A stretch of 13,602 bases of DNA from CAZGMC01 sp964526565. Lineage in GTDB: Bacteria; Pseudomonadota; Alphaproteobacteria; DSM-16000; Inquilinaceae. Shown here piece by piece: positions 5,940 to 12,389 of this stretch (position 1 is its first letter; every line of letters begins with the position of its first letter). The translations under genes and the position numbers were made by a program. The notes under the pieces are model-generated. The model was given only the letters and a program-made list of their open reading frames with translations, was not told the origin of the DNA and ran no database searches. Where the stretch lies: the NCBI GenBank assembly GCA_964526565.1, contig CAZGMC010000107.1:1-13602 (forward strand), given 5' to 3'.

Positions 5940-7154
5940 TCAGTCCTGCTCCAGCCACCGTTTCAACCGCGCCGCCGCCTGGGCCATGTCCTCGGTGGGG
6001 CCGGCAAACGAGAAGCGCATGGTGGCGTGGCCGCGGGCCGGGTCGAAGTCGATGCCGGGGGTGGCGGCGACGCCGGTCTCGGTCAGCATGCGGCGACAGA
6101 AGGCCGGACTGTCACTGGTCAGGTGGCCGATCTCGGCATAGATGTAGAACGCGCCGTCGGCCGGCGCCAGGCGGTCGAAGCCGGCGGCCGGCAGGTGCTC
6201 CAGCAGCAGCCGGCGGTTGGCGGCATAGCGGGCCACGTTGGCGTCCAGATCGTCGCGGCAGTCGAAGGCGGCGACGGCGGCGTGCTGCGACAGGGTTGGC
6301 GGCGAGATGTACAGGTTCTGCGCCAGGCACTCGACGGCCCGGATCATGTCCTCCGGCACCACCATCCAGCCGAGCCGCCAGCCGGTCATCGAGTAGTACT
6401 TGGAGAAGCTGTTGACGACGATCGCCGCGTCGCCGAACGACAGCGCCGTCGCGGCCGGCGTGCCATAGGTGATGCCGTGGTAGATCTCGTCGGAGACCAG
6501 GCGGATGCCGGCCTGCTCGCAGTACCGGACCAGCGCCGCCAGATCGGCCGGCGCCAGCATGCTGCCGGTCGGGTTGGCCGGGCTGGCCACGATCAGGCCG
6601 TCGGGCGGCGGGTCGAGCCGGTCGAGCAGCGCCGGCGTCGGCTGATAGCGCGTCTCCGGCCCGGCCGGCAGCTCGACCGGTGTGACGCCGCAGGCGCGCA
6701 GGATGTTGCGGTAGCAGGGATAGCCCGGCGCGGCCAGCGCCACCCGATCGCCGGGGTCGAACGCCGCCAGGAAGGCCAGCACGAAGGCGCCCGACGACCC
6801 GGCCGTGACCACCACCCGCGCCGCCGGCACCACCGGCCCGCCCGCCTCGTGCCCACGGGCGTCGTGGTAATGGGCGTCGTGGTAATGGGCCTCGTGGTAA
6901 TGGGCCTCGCGATAATGGGCGGCGATGCGCTCGCGCAGGGCCGGGATGCCCAGCGCCACGGTGTAGCCGAGCCGTTCGCGGTCGAGCGCCGCCCGCGCCG
7001 CCTCGATCACGCCGCGCGGCGCCGGCGTGCCCGGCTGGCCGACCTCCAGGTGCAGGCAGTCGCCGGTGGCGCGCTCGCGCTCGGCGGCGGCCGACATCAC
7101 GTCCATGACGATGAACGGCGGCAGGCGGCCACGCTGCGCGACCTTGAGCGCCAT
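5940..7154 (-). CDS. PLP-dependent aminotransferase, class I/II, with a His-rich insertion
   Basis: A 404-residue fold-type I aminotransferase of the aspartate/aromatic group. Visible marks are EVGQPGTPAP (37-46) near the substrate entrance, SPANPTG (191-197), SDEIYHGITYG (221-231) and the Schiff-base lysine K252 in NSFSKYYSMTGWRLGW, with the C-terminal MRFSFAG carrying the expected carboxylate-binding arginine. Residues 79-103 are five copies of a 5-residue unit (AHYRE, AHYHE, AHYHD, AHYHD, ARGHE) in the loop before VVVTAGSSGAF, where relatives usually have a short linker. The start is five bases after the stop of the Ggt-like gene, with GGAGG inside that gene's end, so translation is probably coupled. 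The amino acid substrate cannot be assigned. Confidence 0.93.
   Translation of the reverse strand: MALKVAQRGRLPPFIVMDVMSAAAERERATGDCLHLEVGQPGTPAPRGVIEAARAALDRERLGYTVALGIPALRERIAAHYREAHYHEAHYHDAHYHDARGHEAGGPVVPAARVVVTAGSSGAFVLAFLAAFDPGDRVALAAPGYPCYRNILRACGVTPVELPAGPETRYQPTPALLDRLDPPPDGLIVASPANPTGSMLAPADLAALVRYCEQAGIRLVSDEIYHGITYGTPAATALSFGDAAIVVNSFSKYYSMTGWRLGWMVVPEDMIRAVECLAQNLYISPPTLSQHAAVAAFDCRDDLDANVARYAANRRLLLEHLPAAGFDRLAPADGAFYIYAEIGHLTSDSPAFCRRMLTETGVAATPGIDFDPARGHATMRFSFAGPTEDMAQAAARLKRWLEQD
6846..6920 (-). repeat. Five in-frame 15-nt tandem units inside the aminotransferase gene
   Basis: On the plus strand the units start at 6846, 6861, 6876, 6891 and 6906. Units 2 and 3 are identical (GTCGTGGTAATGGGC), units 4 and 5 differ by a few bases, and unit 1 is degenerate. 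Because the unit is 15 nt, gain or loss keeps the frame. The coded peptide is rich in His, Tyr and acidic residues. Confidence 0.92.
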
Positions 7155-7159
7155 GGCGG

Positions 7160-8482
7160 TCAGCCTCCGACGGCGGCGCCGGCGGCCAGGCCGAAGCCGC
7201 GCGGGTCGGCGGCGCCGCGGCAGGTCTTCTCGCGGCCGCGGTCCCAGTCGCAGCCGATCAGCACACCCCGCCCGGCGGCGGCCGGCGCCTCGGGCCCGGG
7301 CCGGTCCGACGGCGTGCGCGGCGCCGCCACGGCCTCGCCCGGCGACCGTCCCGCCGCCAGCCGCTCCAGCAGCGGCACGGTCAGGGCGGCGACCGAATCG
7401 GCGCCGGCGGCGGCCAGCAGCGCCGTCGTCAGCGGCTCGTTGACGACCAGGGCCAGCCCGCCGTGCACCGGCTGGCCGGTTGGCGGCGCCGCGGCCAGCA
7501 GCACACCGGTGCCGCCCGCCACCCGGCCGCTGCCAAACAGGCCGCCCAGGCTGAAGGCGCAGGCCGCCGCCATGTTGTCGGCGGACACCGCCACCGCGCT
7601 GGCGCCGCCCGGCACCACGGCGCCGCCGGGGACCTCGGCAATCACGTCCATGCCGCCGGCCGGGCCGGGTCCGCCATGGGACTGTTCCAGCGCCAGCGCC
7701 CGCCACAGCCGCTCCTGCGCCGGGCCGGCCACGCCCGACGCCGGGGCGAAGTGCAGCCGGTCGCTGCCGACGTCGAAGGCGACGGTGTCGACCCAGGCCG
7801 GGCGATAGCCGCGCAGCTCACCCACCGGCAGGGACAGGCCCGCCGCCGCCGCGCCCTCCGACACCTCGCGGGCCAACAGGCCGTCATGGAAGGCGCCGAC
7901 GCCGTCGGCGCGCACCCGGCCCAGCGTGGCGGCCAGGGCCGGAAACCGCACGGTGTCGCCCTCGCCGCGCGGCGGCCCCTCCGCACCGCCGCCAAGCGCC
8001 GCGGGCAGCCGCTCCGGCGGCGTCGCGGCCACGTCGCGGGCCAGGGCGCGCGACATGGGCTGGCCGAACCGCGCCAGGTTCTCCGCGGTTGCCATCAGCT
8101 CGGCCCAGCGCACGGTGCCATAGGCGCCGTGCAGCGCAAACAGGCCGCGCAGGAAGCCGGGGGCCGGTGCCGTGCCGCCGCCACGCGGCAGGAAGTCGAT
8201 GGCGCGGACCACGCCCGCTGCGGGGTCGTGCACCAGACACACGCCGCCACCTCCCGGACCGACCCGCGACGGCAGCGTCGCCGCCATGGCCAGGCCCATG
8301 GCGGTCACGGCATCGACGGCGTTGCCGCCGCGCTGCAGTATCTCGCGGCCGATCAGGGCGGCGCGCGGTTCGTCGGCGACGGCGACGTTGAGCACGTCGG
8401 GGGCGGGCGGTGCGCCGCCGGAGTTGCCGCCGCAGCCGGCAACGGCCAGAATCAGGATGCAGACGCCGCCGAGGCGCCACAA
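7160..8482 (-). CDS. Gamma-glutamyltransferase-like lipoprotein, probably catalytically inactive
   Basis: About 440 residues, shorter than the roughly 550-580 of typical Ggt. It starts with a lipoprotein signal (LAVAGC, acylated cysteine 17). Ggt features follow: EILQRGGNAVDAV (47-59), GPGGGGVCLVHDP (75-87), AIDF (94-97), the small-subunit region LFGSGRVAGGTGVLL (315-329), and a DPRGFG ending like the family's DPRxDG. Where active enzymes have the nucleophile motif TTH, this protein reads GGASAVAVSAD (292-302), so the autoprocessing threonine is missing. The start is uncertain: TTG 8482 gives a compact signal peptide; TTG 8527 or GTG 8545 would lengthen it, and no in-frame ATG lies outside the divergent M48 gene. 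It is coupled to the downstream aminotransferase. A binding or scaffold role is possible. Confidence 0.85.
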   Translation of the reverse strand: MWRLGGVCILILAVAGCGGNSGGAPPAPDVLNVAVADEPRAALIGREILQRGGNAVDAVTAMGLAMAATLPSRVGPGGGGVCLVHDPAAGVVRAIDFLPRGGGTAPAPGFLRGLFALHGAYGTVRWAELMATAENLARFGQPMSRALARDVAATPPERLPAALGGGAEGPPRGEGDTVRFPALAATLGRVRADGVGAFHDGLLAREVSEGAAAAGLSLPVGELRGYRPAWVDTVAFDVGSDRLHFAPASGVAGPAQERLWRALALEQSHGGPGPAGGMDVIAEVPGGAVVPGGASAVAVSADNMAAACAFSLGGLFGSGRVAGGTGVLLAAAPPTGQPVHGGLALVVNEPLTTALLAAAGADSVAALTVPLLERLAAGRSPGEAVAAPRTPSDRPGPEAPAAAGRGVLIGCDWDRGREKTCRGAADPRGFGLAAGAAVGG

Positions 8483-8528
8483 ATGACTGCCAGCGTGCCG
8501 GTGGAGCCAGCGGCAGGGAGGAAGCAAC

Positions 8529-9854
8529 TTGCGCAGGATCGTCACGGCTCTCGTCGTGCTGGGGCTGCTCGCGGCGCAACCGGCCGCGGCACAGGGGCGG
8601 ATGTCGTTCATTCGCGATGCGGAGATCGAGTCTACCATCCGGATGTTCGCCGAACCAATCTTCCGCGCCGCCGGCGTCAGCCCGCGGTCGGTCGACATAT
8701 ACATCGTCAACAACCAGACGCTGAACGCTTTCGTCGCCGGCGGGCAGAACCTGTTCATCCACACCGGCCTGCTGACGAACGCGCGCAACGCCGGTGAGCT
8801 GATCGGCGTGATCGCCCACGAGACCGGGCACATCGCCGGCGGCCACATCGTCCAGGGCCAAGACGCCCTGGCCAACGCCCAGCGGACGGCGTTGATCAGC
8901 ACGCTGCTGGGCATCGCCGCGGCGATCGCCTCGGGCGACCCGCGCGCCGCCGGCGCCGTCACCAGCGGCGGCATGCAGCTGGCCGAGCGCAATTTCCTCA
9001 GCTACACGCGCGGCATGGAAAGCTCGGCCGACCAGGCCGCGCTGACCTATCTGGAGCGCACCGGGCTGAGCGCCGAGGGCCTGCTGTCGTTCATGGAGAC
9101 TCTGGAGGACCAGGAGCTGGTGCCGACCTCGCGCCAGGTCGAGTACGTGCGCACCCACCCGCTGACCCGCGACCGCGTCGATACCTTGCGCGCCGCCGTC
9201 TCCAGCTCGCCCACGACCGGCCGCCCTCTGCCGGCCGGCTGGGTGGAGCGGTTCGCGCGCATGCAGGCCAAGCTGGTCGGCTTCCTGATGCCGCACGTGG
9301 CCCTGCGCCAGTATGCCGGCGACACCTCGGTGGCCGGCCGCTACGGCCGCGCCATCGCCCAGTACCGCAACGGCGACCTGGACGGGGCGCTGGCATTGAT
9401 GAACCAGCTGCTGGCCGAGGCGCCCAACGATCCCTACTTCAACGAGCTGGTCGGCCAGATGCTGCTGGAGCACGGCCGCCTGGACGAGGCGCGGACCTAC
9501 TATCAGCGCGCCGTCCAGGTGCTGCCCGACGAGCCGCTGATCCTGGTGGCGCTGGCCCAGACCCGGCTGGACAGCGACGACCCGGCCGAGTTGCAGGGCG
9601 CGATCCGGGACCTGGAGCGGGCGGTGCGGGCGCCGGGCGGCGACACGCCGCTGGCCTGGCGGCTGCTGGCCACCGCCTATGGCCGGACCGGCGACTTGGG
9701 CATGGCGGCGCTGGCCCTGGCCGAAGAGGCGATGGCCACCGGCGACGGCGACCTGGCGCGGCGGCAGGCGCGCCGTGCGCTGGAGGCGCTGCCCAACGGC
9801 TCGGCCGGCTGGCTGCGCGCCCAGGACATCCAGCGCGCCGCCGAGCGGCTGTAG
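8529..9854 (+). CDS. M48 family metalloprotease with TPR-like C-terminus (BepA/YfgC-like), secreted
   Basis: A 441-residue periplasmic zinc protease like BepA, which in E. coli degrades or assists misassembled outer-membrane proteins. Residues 1-22 form a signal peptide ending AAAQG. The catalytic helix is HETGH (97-101), the third ligand lies in RGMESSADQAAL (E164 with D168), and THPLTRDRV (209-217) matches the conserved late histidine segment of this group. After about residue 265 come helical repeats resembling TPRs (AIAQYRNGDLDGALALMNQL, then LLEHGRLDEARTYYQRAV). The start is TTG, supported by a strong GGGAGGA Shine-Dalgarno. It diverges from the Ggt-like gene, with start codons less than 50 nt apart, and is followed after 109 nt by the ScsC-like gene, a likely co-transcribed envelope pair. 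Confidence 0.95.
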   Translation: MRRIVTALVVLGLLAAQPAAAQGRMSFIRDAEIESTIRMFAEPIFRAAGVSPRSVDIYIVNNQTLNAFVAGGQNLFIHTGLLTNARNAGELIGVIAHETGHIAGGHIVQGQDALANAQRTALISTLLGIAAAIASGDPRAAGAVTSGGMQLAERNFLSYTRGMESSADQAALTYLERTGLSAEGLLSFMETLEDQELVPTSRQVEYVRTHPLTRDRVDTLRAAVSSSPTTGRPLPAGWVERFARMQAKLVGFLMPHVALRQYAGDTSVAGRYGRAIAQYRNGDLDGALALMNQLLAEAPNDPYFNELVGQMLLEHGRLDEARTYYQRAVQVLPDEPLILVALAQTRLDSDDPAELQGAIRDLERAVRAPGGDTPLAWRLLATAYGRTGDLGMAALALAEEAMATGDGDLARRQARRALEALPNGSAGWLRAQDIQRAAERL

Positions 9855-9963
9855 CCGGTACGGCCCGAATCACGAATGCGTGTGGCCGCGGTTCGCGCTT
9901 GCCGACCGCGGTCGGCGCGGCCATTGTCGCCAGGGGGTCGGTCCGGCAAGGCGGGAGGACGGG

Positions 9964-10755
9964 ATGGCGGGGTGGATGCGACGTACGGTGTCGGTGTCGG
10001 TGTCGGTGTCGGTGGCGGTCCTGGTCGGGCTGGCTGCCGTCTTCGGGATGATTGCCCAGGCCCAGGCCCAGGCGCAGGAGAGCGCATTCAGCGACGCCGA
10101 GCAGGCGGAGATCGAGACCATTCTCCGCACCTACCTGATGGAAAACCCCGAGATCATCATGGAGGCGGTCGCCGTCCTGCAGGCGCGCGAGGAGCAGGCG
10201 GCCGAGGATCGGGCCCGCGACCAGTTGGCGGCGCGCGGCGACGAGCTGTTCGACAGCCCGACATCGCCGGTGATGGGCAATCCGGACGGCGACGTCACGC
10301 TGGTCGAGTTCTTCGACTACAACTGCGGCTACTGCAAGCGCGTGCTGGACGACGTGTTCGCCCTGGTCGAGGAGGACGACAACGTCCGCATCGTGTTCAA
10401 GGAGCTGCCGATCCTGCACGAGACCTCGGTCCTGGCCGCCCGCGCGGCGCTGGCGGCGCAGGCCCAGGGCCTGTACGTCGAGTACCACAACGCCCTGATG
10501 GCCCACCGCGGCCGCATGAGCGAGGAGGTGGTGTTCGACCTGGCCCGCCAGGTCGGCCTCGATGTCGAGCAGCTGCGCACCGACATGGAGTCCGACGCCG
10601 TGGCCCGGGAGATCGCCGCCAACATGGCCCTGGCCCAGGCGCTGGGCATCCGCGGCACGCCGGCGTTCATTGTTGGCGACCAGGTCATTCCGGGCGCCGT
10701 CGGCATCGACGTGCTGCGCGAGGTGATCGCCCAGGCGCGGGCCGAGTCGGGCTAG
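9964..10755 (+). CDS. Periplasmic DsbA family thiol oxidoreductase, ScsC/Com1-like
   Basis: A 263-residue exported thioredoxin-fold protein. Residues 1 to about 38 are a signal peptide (MRR, then a Val/Ser/Ala core, then AQAQAQA). Residues 45-75 (IETILRTYLMENPEIIMEAV) match the N-terminal helix of ScsC-like proteins, which in known cases makes trimers. The catalytic domain has FFDYNCGYCK with the CGYC active site (C121-C124) and a cis-proline RGTPAFIV loop. Relatives act as disulfide isomerases or oxidases in the periplasm. ATG 9964 has GGGAGGA just upstream; ATG 9976 would start at MRRT. The signal core contains a (Val-Ser)4 run coded by a 6-nt tandem repeat. It follows the M48 protease in the same direction. 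Confidence 0.93.
   Translation: MAGWMRRTVSVSVSVSVAVLVGLAAVFGMIAQAQAQAQESAFSDAEQAEIETILRTYLMENPEIIMEAVAVLQAREEQAAEDRARDQLAARGDELFDSPTSPVMGNPDGDVTLVEFFDYNCGYCKRVLDDVFALVEEDDNVRIVFKELPILHETSVLAARAALAAQAQGLYVEYHNALMAHRGRMSEEVVFDLARQVGLDVEQLRTDMESDAVAREIAANMALAQALGIRGTPAFIVGDQVIPGAVGIDVLREVIAQARAESG
9988..10017 (+). repeat. GTGTCG hexanucleotide repeat in a signal peptide
   Basis: Four perfect GTGTCG units (9988-10011) and one variant GTGGCG encode V9 to A18 of the ScsC-like protein, the middle of its signal peptide. Length change by slippage would keep the frame and alter only the hydrophobic core. Confidence 0.9.
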
Positions 10756-10782
10756 GAGCGGCGTTCCGGCGGCTGTGCAACC

Positions 10783-11274
10783 TCAGGGCAGGGACTCGCC
10801 GTCCGCTGCCGTCATGGCCTGTTCGAACGCTTTCAGGTCGCGCTCGAACGCCGGCAGCACGGCGCGGAGCCGCGCCCGGTTGGCCGAGAGGTCGGCTTCC
10901 GTCAGTTCCGAGATGACGTGCGCGTGGGCGACACGGCGGAACCGGCGCAGGCCGTCGAGCAGCGCGTGCGTTTCCGCCGACAACAGGGCCGGGCGCAGGC
11001 CGTCGGCGGGCGAGGCCAGGGCGGCGAGCAGCTCGGCATCGGCGACGCTGCCCGTCGGCACCTCGCCGTCGATCTCGTCGGCGACGGCCTCCAGCAGCCG
11101 CTCCAGCCCGGAATAGACGGAGACGATGCCGAACGCCGTGCAGGCGCACCGCGCCCAGTCGGCAGCGGCGTTGCGCGGCAGGTCGGCGAGCAGGCATTCC
11201 GCCCTGGCCAGCAGGGCGGCCTCTGTCCTGGTTCGATCGAACCGATGGCGCAGCCTCATGAATATCGAGTGCAC
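10783..11274 (-). CDS. HepT-like HEPN domain protein, downstream copy (163 aa)
   Basis: An all-helical HEPN protein of the HepT-like type, the toxin half of MNT/HepT modules whose partner is a nucleotidyltransferase. It shares with the next HepT-like frame RLRHR near the start, AFGIVSVYSGLE (48-59), GLRPALLS (92-99) and LPAFERDLKAFEQAM (140-154). The HEPN catalytic region, usually R-x4-6-H, is F112-R-R-V-A-H-A-H-V120, an altered spacing with valine where a tyrosine is common. The GTG at 11274 is preferred, with GGAAGA about 8-10 nt upstream; ATG 11259 is an alternative. Upstream in the same frame, residues like REPERSRLRK are a remnant of an MNT C-terminus, so this copy has lost its partner. 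It ends 28 nt from the ScsC-like gene, convergent. Confidence 0.75.
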   Translation of the reverse strand: MHSIFMRLRHRFDRTRTEAALLARAECLLADLPRNAAADWARCACTAFGIVSVYSGLERLLEAVADEIDGEVPTGSVADAELLAALASPADGLRPALLSAETHALLDGLRRFRRVAHAHVISELTEADLSANRARLRAVLPAFERDLKAFEQAMTAADGESLP

Positions 11275-11345
11275 GAACGCAGTCTTCCGCAGCCGGGACC
11301 GCTCGGGCTCACGTGCGCGATCCGGAGGAAATATTCTGTCCGGCC
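11275..11345 (-). pseudogene. Remnant of an MNT nucleotidyltransferase 3' end
   Basis: Translated in the frame of the downstream HepT copy, this stretch contains DRAREPERSRLRKTAF, which matches RVREPERSWLLEELV near the end of the intact MNT gene about 600 bases upstream on this strand. DNA similarity (GAGCCCGA-CGGTCC-GGCTGC) is clear with small indels. The rest of the MNT gene is absent, so a whole MNT-HepT unit appears to have been duplicated and then cut down. Confidence 0.65.
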
Positions 11346-11401
11346 CGATGCCGTCTTGAAAAGATTTGCGGAAACGCGCCGTATGCGCAAGTCATCGAAA
11401 A

Positions 11402-11876
11402 TTACGAGGCCATCATTGCCCGTTCGAACGCGGCCAGATCACGCTCGAATGCTGGAAGGACTGCATGCAGGCGTTCTCGGTTTTCTGTAACACCACGATC
11501 ATTCAGATCCATTCCATAGATCGACCGCACGACGTGGCGAAACGTCCGTACCTCGTTGAGCAACGCATACGTGCCAGGAGACAGAACCGCAGGACGAATG
11601 CCCTCGATCGGCAATGCCATGGCCTCCAGAAGCTTGGCGTGCCAATCGGCGCCGGCGGGCGTGTAGTGGTCTGTTTCGTCTGCCACAGTCTTGAGAATGG
11701 TCTCGAGACCCGAATAGACACTAACAATTCCGAACGCCGCGTTGGCCCTGTGCGACCAGTCGGCCGCCCGTCCGGGCGGCAGGACCCTCAGGAGATCCTG
11801 CGACTCCCGAAAGACTTCGGCCTCCTCCTTCGTAAGCTCGAGCCGATGGCGGAGGCGGCCAAAAAATCGGGTGCAC
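11402..11876 (-). CDS. HepT-like HEPN domain protein, upstream copy, with a frame break near its start
   Basis: The frame ending at 11402 encodes a HepT-like HEPN protein: RLRHRLELTKEEAEVFRESQ, AFGIVSVYSGLE, GIRPAVLS, FRHVVRSIYGMDL and LPAFERDLAAFERAM. In the HEPN motif the usual catalytic histidine position is serine (R-H-V-V-R-S-I-Y), while the tyrosine is kept. This frame has no credible start of its own. A GTG at 11876, equivalent to the start of the other copy (same GTGCAC and upstream GGAAGA), is out of frame because of the six-base T run at 11866-11861; five Ts would restore VHPIFGRLRHRL. Alternatively the MNT ribosome enters this frame by a -1 slip on T-TTT-TTG. The coordinates span the GTG to the stop and therefore include one frame change. 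Confidence 0.6.
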
Positions 11877-12189
11877 GGACAAGCTCTTCCAGCAGCCAGG
11901 ACCGTTCGGGCTCGCGGACGCGCTCCAGAAAAACGACGTCGAACGGCAGGCCGCGCATCTCCGGCTCGATCAGCCCGATGATCGCGCCGTCGTCCAGCCC
12001 GGCGGCGTCCAGGATCAGGATACCGATGTCCCAATGACCGAGAAACAGCCCGCGGGCCAGGGAGCCGACAATGCCCGCGTCAACGCCCGCGGCCGCCAGC
12101 CGCGCCAGTGCGCCAAGGGCCGCGTGCCGCGCCGTCCGTTCGCGGACAGCGGCGCGCTCCGCCAGCAGGGTGTCAAGTCTGGTCGCCAT
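11788..12189 (-). CDS. MNT-type nucleotidyltransferase domain protein (HepT partner)
   Basis: A 133-residue minimal nucleotidyltransferase, the antitoxin-type partner in MNT/HepT modules, where active members AMPylate HepT. The core is VGSLARGLFLGHWDIGILIL (41-60) and LPFDVVFLE (81-89). The GS pair (43-44), first aspartate D54 and later D84 are present, but the second aspartate of the DxD pair is glycine (DIG, G56), so activity is doubtful. Homology to the decayed copy runs through REPERSWLLEELV. After residue 110 the frame overlaps the HepT frame and gives an arginine-rich tail that looks non-native. ATG 12189 precedes the helical N-terminus with only a weak GGGGA upstream; it diverges from yebC across a 200-nt spacer. 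Confidence 0.7.
   Translation of the reverse strand: MATRLDTLLAERAAVRERTARHAALGALARLAAAGVDAGIVGSLARGLFLGHWDIGILILDAAGLDDGAIIGLIEPEMRGLPFDVVFLERVREPERSWLLEELVRAPDFLAASAIGSSLRRRRPKSFGSRRIS
11819..11866 (-). promoter_or_regulatory. Candidate -1 frameshift element: T-TTT-TTG plus stem-loop
   Basis: In the MNT frame the codons GAT TTT TTG form the X-XXY-YYZ heptamer T-TTT-TTG (11866-11860). A -1 slip there leads straight into the HepT frame (GGC CGC CTC CGC). Right after it GGCCGCCTCC (11860-11851) can pair with GGAGGAGGCC (11828-11819), ten positions with one G-A mismatch and a 22-nt loop. The stem base is closer to the slip site than in typical examples unless only its upper part forms. Confidence 0.35.
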
Positions 12190-12389
12190 GGCCGGTCCCC
12201 GGTTGTGGCCCCCATGGAGAGATCGCCGTGCTTGGGCTGGTGTGCAAGCCCGGTCGCCGCTGACATCTTTTCGCCGCGCGGCAAAACGGTCATATTCAAG
12301 GCTGAACCGGCACCGCACCGGCGATCGGGGCGGTCCGGCCCGCCGCATTGTCACAAATCAAGGGCACGAAACGCGAGGGAACGCGTCGC

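Noticed and set aside
6027..8797. Long plus-strand frames opposite the aminotransferase and Ggt-like genes
   Set aside because: Composition is Arg/His/Ala-rich without motifs; the opposite strand holds recognisable enzymes.
12266..12287. GCCGCGCGGC palindrome flanked by TTTT and AAAA upstream of yebC, as a terminator
   Set aside because: The dyad has no loop and the flanks are offset by one base; it lies between divergent genes where a terminator is not expected.
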